A stretch of DNA of 64,000 nucleotides. It comes from Leishmania donovani. Its lineage: Eukaryota; Euglenozoa; Kinetoplastea; Trypanosomatida; Trypanosomatidae. Location of the stretch: NCBI RefSeq assembly GCF_000227135.1, contig NC_018254.1, positions 600,264 through 664,263 of the forward strand, in the 5' to 3' direction. The translations under genes and the position numbers were made by a program. The notes under the pieces are model-generated. The model had not been told where the DNA came from. It ran no database searches and saw only the letters and a list, made by a program, of their open reading frames with translations. Below, in pieces: positions 40,237 to 50,044 of the stretch. Positions within the stretch are counted from its first letter, which is position 1; every line of letters begins with the position of its first letter.

Positions 40237-42564
40237 ATGGCGGCCTTCGGAGACGCCCCCTTTTTCGATGCACCAGCCGCGAGCAACGTGGCGCTTGGGC
40301 AGACCACAAATCAGTCCTTCTTGTCGTGTGTAGAGAACGACCTGGATATGCCCCAGGACCGTCCAGCCACAGGTTCGCCGTCTGAGGGGAGCCTTGACAG
40401 ACGGAGGAAGGCCTATCGTCGCAGCTTTCTCCCCACGCTTGGCGACGCGGCGCCATCGTCTGGCGTGCGCAGCCTCGGGACCGCCGACTGCGTCGTAATG
40501 GCCGACGTGGAGATGCCTAGCCCAAACAGCGGGCCCCGAAGCAGTCGCGCGACAGTCCTGCGACCATCGCCCCCGCCACGTCTCGTTCAGGTGGGGCATG
40601 CCAACCCGTCTGCAGAATCCATGATGGAGTTGTCTGTCAGGAGTCGCCCGTTTTACGACACGGAGACGCCGCCGGCGCAGACCGACGCGGACGAGGAGTG
40701 CGGATCGCAGGAACCGCTGGCAGACAGCTCGGGTGCCACCCACCATTATGGTGGAATAGAGCTCTCCATGGATGGTGTGACGCTGCGCAGACGAAAGCCT
40801 TGGTGGCTGCGGCGCCGCATGGTGACACAGCTCGACAGCTGCAGTCTACGCATCCCCCCAGGCTCGGTGCACTGCATCACGTCCCTCAGTTCCACGTACA
40901 GCCGCTGCGCACTGGCGGTGTTGGCAGGTGTTCGCGCTGTCGCACACGCCGAAGGGGCGGCGCTGGCGAACGCGTACCCCACTACAGTGCTCCGCTACCG
41001 CCGTCAAGTTGGGTATGTGACCTCGCTAGACGGCATTCTCCTGGAGGTTACTGTGTTTGAGAATCTGCTCTTCGCCACCCAACTCCGGTTCCACGTGGAC
41101 GCACAGACGGAGCGGGAGCTGATTCGCAAAGCAGCGGCGGATGCGCTGCTGACGGACTACTTGGACATCCGCGCCTCTCTGCTAAACCCGGCTCGCCGGT
41201 ATCTGCTGGCGCTCGCCATGGAGCTTGTGGCGGAGCCTATCGTTCTGCTCCTTGAAGACCCTCTCTCGTTCTTCTCGCTAGCCCATCTGCAGCTGTTTGT
41301 TCGCATGCTGCATCGTCTGCGCCACCGTAACCCAAGCGGCACCGTTGTGTGGAGCGGCTCGGCGATTCCGTGGACCCTCTTCGACGACATCGACAGCCTC
41401 ACGCTGCTAAGCACGGAGGGCAGGACATTCTACACCGGTCACAAGAAGGATGTGGAGGCCTTCTTGCAGGAGGACCTTGGCATCCTGCGCGTACCCGGCG
41501 AAGACGTTGTGGACATCATGGCCCAGACGGAGGTGGACACGCTTGCCGTGACGCGCGCGTCCTTCTTGTTCCGGAACAGCCGGTATCATCGCCAGCTGCA
41601 GCAGGGCCTGCAGGCGCACCGTGCCCGCATCGCGACGAACGCCTTTGCCACGCTCCCCGACACTACCCGTGCCCCGCCCCGCTACCTGCGCGTACAGTGG
41701 CTTCTGCTGGCGTACGCGCTGCGTGGCAACGTGCTGGGTAGGGTGGCGCTCGTGCTGTGGGCGGGACTCTTTGTTGTCATTCTTCTTGTGTGCGCTATCG
41801 TGGCGCTTACAGACGGCGAGGGGCAGGGCAATATGCAAAACGTGCGTGGCACACTCTTCTTGTTGCTCTCGTGCTCTGTCCAGATCAACTCCATTTTTCT
41901 GAAGGCAGAGCTGCGAAACTGGCGTATGTTTCAGCTGCTCAAGAAGAATCTGTACATCTCCGTCACCCCCTACTTCGTGGCCACAATTGTGCGTGTCGCT
42001 GCACCGCGTCTGTGCTTCGCGCTCGCTGGCTGGATCTGCGCAGCTGTTATTTTCCAGAAGGCCGCCGTCGTGTCCCTCAGTATTACGATGGCGCTCACCA
42101 GCTTCACACATGCCTGTCTCGGACTCGTGGCGGTGTATTGGTTTCCGCGCTTCGACTACCTGCTGCTGCTCAATCACATATACTATGGCTACTGCGTCAT
42201 CATCAGCGGCTTTCTTGTAAGCCTCACCTCCATCCCGCGGTTCTTGCAGTTTCTCTCCATTCTTCGCATCGGCTACGGCGGCTTGCTGGCGGCAGAGCTG
42301 CGCGGCCGCACCTTCGGCTGCGACTCCGCGTCGTCGGGATCCGAGATGGAGTCTGGTAGCCGCATCAGCAGTCGCGCCAGTGCCTTTCTTGCACCGTCCG
42401 CATCGTGCTACACCGGCCAGCAGTACTTGGATTTTATTGGGCTCTCGGACGACAGCTGGGGCATGTCGGTGCTGATTCTGTTGGCTCTGTCTGTCGGTAT
42501 CACGATCACGCTGGGGCTTAGCATGCACATCACCTCCGGCGCAACGCTTCTCTCCTCCACATGA
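40237..42564 (+). CDS. ABCG-like half transporter with degenerate nucleotide-binding domain
   Basis: The 775-residue product has the ABCG order, ATPase-like domain then six-helix membrane domain. The frame extends upstream only from a TTG, so the ATG at 40237 (MAAFGDAPFF) is chosen. Residues 1-165 are Ser/Pro/Arg-rich. At about 209 the position of Walker A (GPSGxGKST) reads TSLSSTYSR, with no lysine. The signature motif is replaced by LLNPARRY. Walker B reads VLLLEDPLSFF at about 336. The switch histidine is absent (VVWSGSAIPW). The surrounding fold landmarks (VTVFENLLFAT, LALAMELVAEPIV, FYTGHKKDVEAFL) remain clear. From about 498 there are hydrophobic spans, beginning VALVLWAGLFVVILLVCAIV and ending near 770. 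ATP hydrolysis is unlikely, so it may act as a non-catalytic partner of another half transporter. The frame is intact, which argues against a pseudogene. Confidence 0.8.
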   Translation: MAAFGDAPFFDAPAASNVALGQTTNQSFLSCVENDLDMPQDRPATGSPSEGSLDRRRKAYRRSFLPTLGDAAPSSGVRSLGTADCVVMADVEMPSPNSGPRSSRATVLRPSPPPRLVQVGHANPSAESMMELSVRSRPFYDTETPPAQTDADEECGSQEPLADSSGATHHYGGIELSMDGVTLRRRKPWWLRRRMVTQLDSCSLRIPPGSVHCITSLSSTYSRCALAVLAGVRAVAHAEGAALANAYPTTVLRYRRQVGYVTSLDGILLEVTVFENLLFATQLRFHVDAQTERELIRKAAADALLTDYLDIRASLLNPARRYLLALAMELVAEPIVLLLEDPLSFFSLAHLQLFVRMLHRLRHRNPSGTVVWSGSAIPWTLFDDIDSLTLLSTEGRTFYTGHKKDVEAFLQEDLGILRVPGEDVVDIMAQTEVDTLAVTRASFLFRNSRYHRQLQQGLQAHRARIATNAFATLPDTTRAPPRYLRVQWLLLAYALRGNVLGRVALVLWAGLFVVILLVCAIVALTDGEGQGNMQNVRGTLFLLLSCSVQINSIFLKAELRNWRMFQLLKKNLYISVTPYFVATIVRVAAPRLCFALAGWICAAVIFQKAAVVSLSITMALTSFTHACLGLVAVYWFPRFDYLLLLNHIYYGYCVIISGFLVSLTSIPRFLQFLSILRIGYGGLLAAELRGRTFGCDSASSGSEMESGSRISSRASAFLAPSASCYTGQQYLDFIGLSDDSWGMSVLILLALSVGITITLGLSMHITSGATLLSST

Positions 42565-43617
42565 GCTCGGAGTGTCGGAAACGTGAAACCCGTCGACATG
42601 CAAGATGAAAAGCTACAAGACCGCCTGTGTGTTGGTGTGTATCGAAATGAACCGACGTGTTCATCTCTTGGTCCTCCTCGTCTTGCCAGAGCTGCTGCGG
42701 ATTTTGGTGTTTCTTGCTTCGGTGAAGGAGTGAAGTCCGGATGAGTCTGTTACGCAAAAGTGCCACCCACCCACCCCCTCTGCTCCAACCTGTGCGTGTG
42801 CGCCGTGGCGTCGCTGCGCTTTTCTTTTTCTGCGTGTTTGTTCTCTGGATCGCTTCCCTGTCTTTCGCTACCGTCCTTCGCTACGTCAACGCTAGCATCG
42901 GCCTGCCTCGTTCAACTGGACTTTGGTATTGCCGGTGTGTGCCGTCTACGGACACTGCTGCATCCACGCTGACGCCTTGGTGTCGCTCCTACGCCCCACC
43001 CCACCCCCTTACCCACCCTTTAGGAGACGTTGTGTGGTTGCTATCATTTCCGTTTGCGAGCTGGGGTGTACTCCTCGCTTCAACTTGCATCTGGGTCTCC
43101 TCTTGCTCTGCTTTCCATGCCTTGACGATTATGTGTCACTCTTGCAGCACAGGAGTGGGGGCGGCCGCAAGCTCGGTGTTGTCTCGCGCTGCACCCACTC
43201 ATGGGCCACCCCCTTCCTGTTGCCACACCGATGTGGCACGGTTGTTCCACCCTCCCTCCCTCCCTCCATGCACGCTGGCTCCTCATACCCTCTTCTGCAC
43301 TACAACACACCCGTACAAAAACGTGTGCGCATCGACACACACCGCCGTCAAACACGCGGCCTCCCTTCTTTTTTTGTGGCTCGCTTCTCACGTGAAGTCT
43401 TCCCCATACTCCGGTTCTTTTCTTCCTTGTCCCCCTCCCCCTCCCCCTCCCCGTGTGTTGTGGTGCGTGGCCGCGCTCTACCCCTCCCCCCATCCCCTGC
43501 CCCCCTGGCACAACGCGACTCCGCTTGAAATCTTCGCTCCTCCGTTGTCATCATCGCTTCGCCCACCCAGCGAGACAGTTTAGGCCACCACCACCACCAC
43601 CACCTTCCCCAAGCACA
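42565..43617. other. Spacer and leader of eRF1 gene
   Basis: C-rich tracts at 43250-43265 and 43426-43456. An open frame at 42741-43583 starts with ATG but is Ser/Pro/Cys/His low complexity and is treated as spurious. Confidence 0.5.
43426..43570 (+). promoter_or_regulatory. Putative trans-splicing region of eRF1 gene
   Basis: A long CCCCCT-repeat pyrimidine tract is followed, after a G/T-containing stretch and a second C-rich tract, by the first CAG at 43568-43570, 48 bases before the ATG. Confidence 0.4.
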
Positions 43618-44979
43618 ATGTCCGGCGAGAAGGAGCTGACAGATGCGGAGAAGACCATTGAGCGGTACAAGGTCAAGAAGCTCATTCAGATGCTCGAATC
43701 CGCGCGTGGTATGGGTACTAGCGTGATCAGCGTGTACATGACGCCGAAGGAGCAGATTGCCGGCATGGTGGCGAAGCTCAACAACGAGTACGGCACGGCG
43801 TCGAACATCAAGTCTCACACAAACAAGCTGAGCGTGCAGAGCGCCATCACGGCAGCCCTTGGCCGCCTCAAACAGATTCCGCGTGTGCCGGCGAACGGCC
43901 TGCTGCTGTACTCCGGCACCGTGATGACGGCCGACAACAAGGAGAAAAAGCTGACGCTTGATATTGAGCCCTTCAAGGCCGTCAGCCGCAGCCTCTACCT
44001 GTGCGACAACAAATTCCACACGGAAGAGCTGCGCCGCATGCTCGAGTCGGACGACAAGTTCGGCTTCATTATCATGGACGGTAGCGGCTCCACCTTTGCA
44101 ACGGTGTGCGGAGATGTCAAGGAGAAACTCGGCTCCTTCACGGTGGAGCTGCCGAAGAAGCACGGTCGTGGTGGTCAGAGTAAGAACCGTTTCGCGCGCA
44201 TCCGTATGGAGCGGCGCCACAACTACGTACGCAAGGTGGCCGAGACGGCGGTCAGCTACTTCATCACGAACGACCGCCCGAACGTGCGCGGTCTCGTGCT
44301 CGCCGGTTCAGCCGACTTCAAGGAGGTGCTCTTCCAATCCGACCTCTTCGACCCTCGTCTAAAGGAGGTAGTGGTGAAGATCGTCGATGTGGCGCATCCG
44401 GGTGATGTGGGGCTGAATCAGGCCATCGACCTCTCCGCCGACGCTCTGTCCGGCGTCAAGCTGGTGCAAGAGAAGAAGCTGCTGCAAACGTTCTTCGACC
44501 AGATCGCGATGGACACGCAGCAGTACTGCTTCGGTGTAAATGACACAATGCGCTGCCTGGAAGCGGGTGCGGTGGAGACGCTCATCTGTTTCGAGGACCT
44601 CCAGGTGAACCGGTACGTCATCATCAAGAACAAGGGCGCTGAGGACGAGGCGACCGAAATTCACCTCCTCACCGAGGCAGAAGCGAACAAGAAGAACATC
44701 CACGCCCACGAAGCTGGCAAGACGCAGAACGAGATCGAGTCGGAGAATTTTGTGGACTGGCTTGCCCAGAACTACCAAAAGTTCGGCTGCACCCTGGAGC
44801 TCATCAGCGACCGTAGCCAGGAGGGCACGCAGCTCGTGCGCGGCTTCGGCGGCATTGGCGGCATCCTGCGCTACAAGATGGACGTCATGGCGCTCCGAGA
44901 CCATGAGAAAAAAGAGGAGGATGACGATCGCATCGCCGCGAACAACGAGGAGTTCGACTTCGACGACGACTTCATGTAA
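43618..44979 (+). CDS. ERF1: Eukaryotic translation termination factor 1 (eRF1)
   Basis: Recognises all three stop codons in the ribosomal A site and triggers peptide release with eRF3. The 453-residue protein shows all diagnostic motifs. TASNIKS has NIKS at 63-66 and YLCDNKF gives the YxCxxxF element at 127-133, both in the stop-codon-reading N domain. The GGQ loop sits at 185-187 within HGRGGQSKNRFARIR. The C domain, which binds eRF3, follows to an acidic tail (EEFDFDDDFM). The ATG at 43618 restores the standard N-terminus; the upstream open frame is leader. Length is close to the human 437 residues. Unaltered NIKS and YxCxxxF motifs agree with the standard nuclear code. Confidence 0.96.
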   Translation: MSGEKELTDAEKTIERYKVKKLIQMLESARGMGTSVISVYMTPKEQIAGMVAKLNNEYGTASNIKSHTNKLSVQSAITAALGRLKQIPRVPANGLLLYSGTVMTADNKEKKLTLDIEPFKAVSRSLYLCDNKFHTEELRRMLESDDKFGFIIMDGSGSTFATVCGDVKEKLGSFTVELPKKHGRGGQSKNRFARIRMERRHNYVRKVAETAVSYFITNDRPNVRGLVLAGSADFKEVLFQSDLFDPRLKEVVVKIVDVAHPGDVGLNQAIDLSADALSGVKLVQEKKLLQTFFDQIAMDTQQYCFGVNDTMRCLEAGAVETLICFEDLQVNRYVIIKNKGAEDEATEIHLLTEAEANKKNIHAHEAGKTQNEIESENFVDWLAQNYQKFGCTLELISDRSQEGTQLVRGFGGIGGILRYKMDVMALRDHEKKEEDDDRIAANNEEFDFDDDFM

Positions 44980-45040
44980 GCTTCAGCCCTTTGCCTCGTC
45001 TACCCTCTGAAGAGGGGGACGGACGGGCGCGTCAACGTAT

Positions 45041-45059
45041 GTGTGTGTGTGTGTGTGTG
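45041..45059. repeat. GT microsatellite
   Basis: GT run in the eRF1 3'UTR. Confidence 0.9.
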
Positions 45060-46043
45060 CGGTGCGTGGCGGTAGTTGCCACCAAAGAGGGGGCGTGGGG
45101 CTGGGTGATGAACGGCAGGATCGAAGAGAAGGTGCTTGCTCAATCTCTATCTCTGTATGTGACAGCCTGTGGCTCCCTCGCCTCTCTTCTTCTCGCCCGC
45201 GCACGGGCCGTACTCGACTCATGGCTCTTCCGGCTGCTGTTTTGCGTTTGCACGCGTCAGGCGTGCTTGATGCCGCGCTGTCGCCCTTCTTTCGACATTG
45301 TGTGCATGTGCGTGTCCACTTCTTCATCATGCCCTCGCGCCTGTGTGCAGCTGTGCGCACTGGTGGGTCTTCCTTGTTGCTGGGTGTTGCGTGGGGGGTG
45401 GCGGTTCAGCGCCGACGGCGGCATTCCTCCGTGTCTGCCACACAGCACGCACTTCATCGTGCCCGCATCTGTGTGTCATCATACGGTGCAAGACACCGAG
45501 GGGGTAATGCAAGGGGGGCGAGGGAGAGGAGGGATGGGAGAGAGAGGGGGGAGGAGGGGTCGCAGCCCGGAGGTTCTTTGCAATCAACAAAGTGGAACAC
45601 GAGTGCGAAGGGGGAAGATGACGAAGCGCCCGTGACGAAGAGAATGCGGCGAGACCGAACGCAATACAAACGCGCGCTCGTCATTCATGATGCTTCTCGT
45701 CACCGCCGCTCTCTCTCTGTATGTTTTCCCTCCCTCCCTCCCCCATCCGCTCGTGTCTTCAGTGCCATTCAATGTACTCTTCGAGTTTAAGGTGGTGATT
45801 AACACAACAACGAAAAAGAAGGCAATTAATGAGTCTAACTAACGTGCTACTGCACGTGAGCGAAGTGCAAAGCCATAAACAAGCAAAAGGGGTTCACGGA
45901 ACGGTGATTACGATAAGCGGCCACAAGGTGAATGATGTGCACACACGCTTGGGTGCATCAGAGCAAGGTTGTGTGAACTCTGTAGAGAGGCGGCGCGTGG
46001 CTTGCGCGGTTCTGTGTTGGGCCGCATTCGTATCGATGTATGC

Positions 46044-46065
46044 GTGTGTGTGTGTGTGTGTGTGT
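46044..46065. repeat. GT microsatellite
   Basis: GT run of about 22 bases. Confidence 0.9.
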
Positions 46066-46355
46066 TGCGTGCTCCACCCCGTAATGCAGCTCCGCTTTGC
46101 TGTCTTGGGGTTCCTCTCTTCCTCCCTCCCTCCCTGTCTCTATCCCCGGGCTCCCCGTGTTCGCCGCCGCCTGCCCCCCCCCCTCCCCCATTTTTGCCGC
46201 CTCAACCGAGCGAAACTCATCTCGGCAATACCGACTGGCTACACCGGGTCTGAAGCCAGCGTTGCGCGTCCTCTACCTAGTCAGGAAGAAGTGGGTGCTG
46301 AAGGTGGCGGATCCGCAGAACATACTGTGAGGGATGGCCGACCTCCACGCCACCA

Positions 46356-47364
46356 ATGGCGCCACTCGGGGATCTCCTTAAGGAGAAGTCCCTCGTCACC
46401 GTCGGTGCGTCGTTCGGCGCCGCTGCCATGCAGTTCGCTCACTTTGGCAAGTGAGGAGCGCGTCCCGACGTGTCCGGGGGCGTTGCGAAAGGAGGAGAGC
46501 TCCGCTGGCGTCAGCGAAGAGATTGCTGCAGCCGAGAAGGGCGAAGCTGCTCTTGTGGGTTCCAGGGCTCCACTTTGCGCCGTCTACCCTCGGCGTCCCG
46601 GGGTGCCATCAAGCGTCTAACACTATCAAGACCTCCCTCTCCTGTACGCCAGCGAATGAGCAAAGGGCCGTCGTTTTCTGCGCCGCGCACTTGCACCGGA
46701 AGTTTGTCTCTCCCGCGCCGCATTCCTCTTCGTATCAGCACTGTGAACACACTTCCCAGGGGAGGGGGCACATGAGGTTCGCTTCGATCTGCATGCGGCC
46801 ACTCACGAACTCGGTGCATCCAGGGGCCCATCATCGGGCTAGAGGACTTCCTCTCCGACCGCAACAAAACTTCCACGAACTTCAGCGAGCACATAGCTGC
46901 CGCCGAGGTGCTGGCGTCCGAGACTGACATCTTCGCCGACGACTCCCTTGGCACGTCACACCGTGCGATTGCGATACGGGTGGAGCTTCCGAGGCTGCCG
47001 CTGCGCCGTGCGGCGGGTGATTTGATAGAGCGGGGGTTGGCCTTCTACTCGAAGCTGTTGCGCGAGCCAGCACCGGCCGCAGGCGGTGCTGATTGGCAGC
47101 AGCGACATTGCACGCAAGTCGCGCCTTATCCGGAGCCTCGCGAAGCTCGTGCACCGCCATCTTTGTGTCCGGTGTCGTCGCCCTCACTTTCCTCGTTGCA
47201 CGTGGCTACCAGGCTCTCAAAGAGTACGAGCCGGACGAGAGGAAGAACGATGTATCAACGTGGCCAGCACCCTGTTGTCAAGCTCCTTTATGGGGCGGGA
47301 CTGCTCGGCGTCGTCGCAGTCGTGCTCGCAATATGCGGCCGAGCTTCTCCGGATTTTGCCGTAA
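46356..47364 (+). pseudogene. Multiply frameshifted gene remnant, possibly MUL1/GIDE-like membrane protein
   Basis: An ATG at 46356 opens a 32-residue frame (MAPLGDLLKEKSLVTVGAS, then FGAAAMQFAHFGK) ended by TGA at 46452. Coherent protein then continues in other frames: SSAGVSEEIAAAEKGEAALVG (about 46495-46560), GPIIGLEDFLSDRN and SETDIFADDSLGTSHRA (46821-46970), VLIGSSDIARKSRLIRSLAK (47084-47150), the hydrophobic SGVVALTFLVARGYQAL (about 47165-47220), and a tail ending at a stop at 47362-47364. At least four frame changes and internal stops show decay. An N-terminal hydrophobic helix, a middle domain and a second membrane helix near the end resemble mitochondrial MUL1-type GIDE ligases. No RING is seen, so that identity is tentative. 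Confidence 0.45.
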
Positions 47365-49024
47365 AGCGGCATTGATATAGTGCTGTCAATCGACCATGTC
47401 GTCGTTAGACCCCCCCCCCGGATACAGGTCTGCGCTAAAGGGCACGCACACTCCAGGACGGCGCCACGCTCCCGTGTAGGAGCTGGCTTCCCCATTCATG
47501 CCTCCCGACATATACAGCGTCGACGGCGGCTCCACCCCCTCTCGGCACCTTTGGGCAGGGGCACCGACGGTCGGCGTATACGAGCTCATTACGTGGGCAC
47601 CGTCGGTGGTGACGGTGCCGGCCGCACTCCCCGAGACCGTAACGTACCAGGTCTTCCAGCATCTTTCCGAGCCGCTGCACCGAATCGTCAGTACGAACGT
47701 ACAGCAAGCAACAGGCCGGTGCGGATGGCGTGTCGCGGTCGCTGCTGCACGCACGAGGCGCCGCTGTGCACGATCCCGCAAAACAAGGCCGTGTGCCGCG
47801 AGTCGAACAAGTTGTGCGGGGCGACAGGATGAGCGAGTAGAGTCGCTCCTGTCGTATTGGTGTATGCGCGTGCGTGCTGCCCATCAGCAGCGCTGCGCTT
47901 TGTGTGTCATGAGCTTCCATCTCCACATGCATCATGGGGTGGTGCTAGGGTGGTAGGTTCGGGCTGAGAAGAGAGGCGGTAAATGCCGAGAGACGAGGTA
48001 CGCGGTGACAAATATGGCGTTCGCGTCTTTCTGGGGAGGGGCATCGCCACGGCGAACCGCGCTGTCCGCTCACTCGGCTTCTTTGTCCAGTGACTCCTCT
48101 CTCCCTTCTCTTTCCTTTTTGCTTGACGGCATGTCTGCTTTTACATCTTCTACCATAATCGTCGCTCGTTACTCGTTTTTTGTTGTTATGTTTCTCTTCA
48201 CCCGTGTCTGCTCGCAGCGTTTCAGATTGCCAGCAATGTGCACCCCCCCTCCCCTTCCGACTGCACACCGCCACACGACTTCAGAGAATTCCAGAAAGCA
48301 CGGGAGGAGGCAAGACTGCGAGGAAAACGACGAGCACAACTAACACGCGCACGAAGTTGGCGCGGTAACCTGACGCCGTGTTATCGCCCGTGCTCGTTAG
48401 TATGCGAGGCGTACGAGAGAGGCTCTTTCCGAGTGCCGTTCCAACAGGCCGTTGCGCCGTAGCAAGCCCCATGTCCATGGAGACGCAAGAAGCGCACCCA
48501 CACACATGTGTGTCCCCCTCCTCCCTCCTCAAATTCGCCTCCCTCTTTCTGTGCTCTTCCACATCGACTCCGCGTGCGCAGTTGCAGCCGCCTTCTCTTT
48601 TTTTTCTGTCGCTGCTCCTCAACAACATCGCAGAAAAACAACCAACCAACCGAGCATCAAAGCCTCTTCCCACCCCACCCCCTCTCTCCCCTTCCTTTCC
48701 CCACTTCGCGGTTTGTTTGCCTGAACTCTCAGCCTGTTCAGTGTTACTCCGTAGTCTTGGCGTTTTCCCTTTTCACCTCCGCCCCACCCTGGGTTTTCCT
48801 TTTTGTGCATATTTGCGTTAGTTAACCACTGAAGTCAGTACACAGCTGTCCCCATCCCCATCCCTTTTTTTTTTCTTCCTACTACACAATAAGCTCTGGC
48901 CTGCACGCCGTCACTGCGGCGTCTACACACACTGCATTCTCATCAGCATTCTCCCTGTGAAACTGTTCCTCCCGTTCTCTATCATTGTTTATTGCCTTTC
49001 TCCACCCACCACCAAACAGCAACA
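47365..49024. other. Spacer and leader of BAR-like gene
   Basis: The first 450 bases are GC-rich with scattered protein-like stretches (for example GVYELITWAPSVVTVPA near 47570-47620) that may belong to the same decayed gene. From 47960 onward it is ordinary pyrimidine-rich spacer. Confidence 0.4.
48849..48893 (+). promoter_or_regulatory. Putative trans-splice acceptor of BAR-like gene
   Basis: A C/T tract including ten T residues (CCCTTTTTTTTTTCTTCC) is followed by AG at 48892-48893, 131 bases before the ATG at 49025. Confidence 0.45.
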
Positions 49025-50044
49025 ATGCCGCTCTGCGCCAGCATCCCCGCGACGGTCGACACCGACACGAACACCCGCGCTCTCTACCTGGATGATTTGG
49101 ACAAGTGCATGAAGAACTTCAACAGTGCCCTCGCGTCCACCATGAACGCGTACCAAAACCTCCTCACCGCGTTTGATCAGGTGGCGCAGGTGTACGGCAA
49201 CGTCGCCCAGGAGTGCGGGGATGAGGTGCGCAAGCCGGTTGGCGAATTCCGCGACGGGATGCGCGATCTCAAGGACAAAGGTGGTTTCGAGACGTTCAAC
49301 CACGAGATCCACGTGGGCACGATTGCTGTAATGGAGCCGGTGAAATTGGACCTGAAGAAGGCGCTCAAGTCGCTCAAGTTCCTGAGGCTGAAGCAGAAGG
49401 AGTACGACACCGTTCGCTACGAGCTGGAGCAGACCGAGAAGTCGTACGCGAAGAAGAACAAGCCCTTGGTAGCGAGCAACAGCTACAAGAAGACGCTCGC
49501 AAAGCGAGATAAGGTGAAGGCGTCGTACGATGCGAGTCGCGAGGCCTTTGGCGACGAGATGAACGCACTGCAGGCTACGACCAAGTCCGTTCTGCTCCAG
49601 TCCCTCAACAACTACCTCCACTGCACGGCCGCTTTTTGTGGACAACTGGAGGCAACCATGGACGGCTACCGCACCGACGTGGACCACCATGGCAGCACCA
49701 CGTTTGCAAACGACCAAATGGACAAGCTGAAGGAGAAAGCCGAAGCCGAGTCGATGGCGCGGCGCGCGCAGCGCAAGAACGAGGCGTCGAACCCGTTCCA
49801 GACTGGAAACGATGTCACATCGAACAACAGCCACCGCAACTTGCCTTCGGTTGATGATGGCCTCTACCAAAAGAAGGATTCGCTGGTGGACACTGAGAGC
49901 GCCAACCGCTACCCCAACGCTGAACTTGCGCCGCCGATGCAGAACGGCGGTGACGACTTCACGCTGAGGGAGCAGTATGAGAACGAGGCGCCCGGCGATG
50001 CCGATGCCGTGAACCCGCTCGTTGACGCAAACGACGACGAGTGA
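49025..50044 (+). CDS. BAR-domain-like coiled-coil protein with NPF motif
   Basis: The 339-residue protein is predicted mainly helical from about 20 to 250, with heptad-rich segments typical of crescent-shaped BAR domains that bind curved membranes (for example the helix around YLDDLDKCMKNFNSALAST, the KLDLKKALKSLKFLRLKQKE segment and NALQATTKSVLLQSLNNYL). The acidic, polar tail (about 255-339) contains NPFQ near residue 259, a possible EH-domain ligand, and NPLVD near the C-terminus. The ATG at 49025 follows the CAAACAGCAACA leader; the open frame extends 11 codons further only from a TTG. No signal peptide or membrane span. Assignment to a specific BAR subclass is not possible by eye. A role in endocytic or secretory membrane shaping is inference. 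Confidence 0.6.
   Translation: MPLCASIPATVDTDTNTRALYLDDLDKCMKNFNSALASTMNAYQNLLTAFDQVAQVYGNVAQECGDEVRKPVGEFRDGMRDLKDKGGFETFNHEIHVGTIAVMEPVKLDLKKALKSLKFLRLKQKEYDTVRYELEQTEKSYAKKNKPLVASNSYKKTLAKRDKVKASYDASREAFGDEMNALQATTKSVLLQSLNNYLHCTAAFCGQLEATMDGYRTDVDHHGSTTFANDQMDKLKEKAEAESMARRAQRKNEASNPFQTGNDVTSNNSHRNLPSVDDGLYQKKDSLVDTESANRYPNAELAPPMQNGGDDFTLREQYENEAPGDADAVNPLVDANDDE

Larger units (their letters stand above)
44980..46355. other. Spacer, 3' side of eRF1
   Basis: GT microsatellites at 45041-45059 and 46044-46065; purine-rich at 45510-45560. No gene is supported. Weakly protein-like sequence appears from about 46200 and may be the eroded start of the pseudogene that follows. Confidence 0.45.

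Noticed and set aside
42741..43583. 280-codon ATG-started open frame upstream of eRF1
   Set aside because: Pro/Ser/Cys/His-rich, runs through the C-rich splice tract and ends just before the eRF1 start; consistent with a spurious frame in the leader spacer.
46044..46065. GT tracts as possible Z-DNA or promoter elements
   Set aside because: They occur in many spacers of this window, and trypanosomatid protein genes generally lack individual promoters; kept only as microsatellites.
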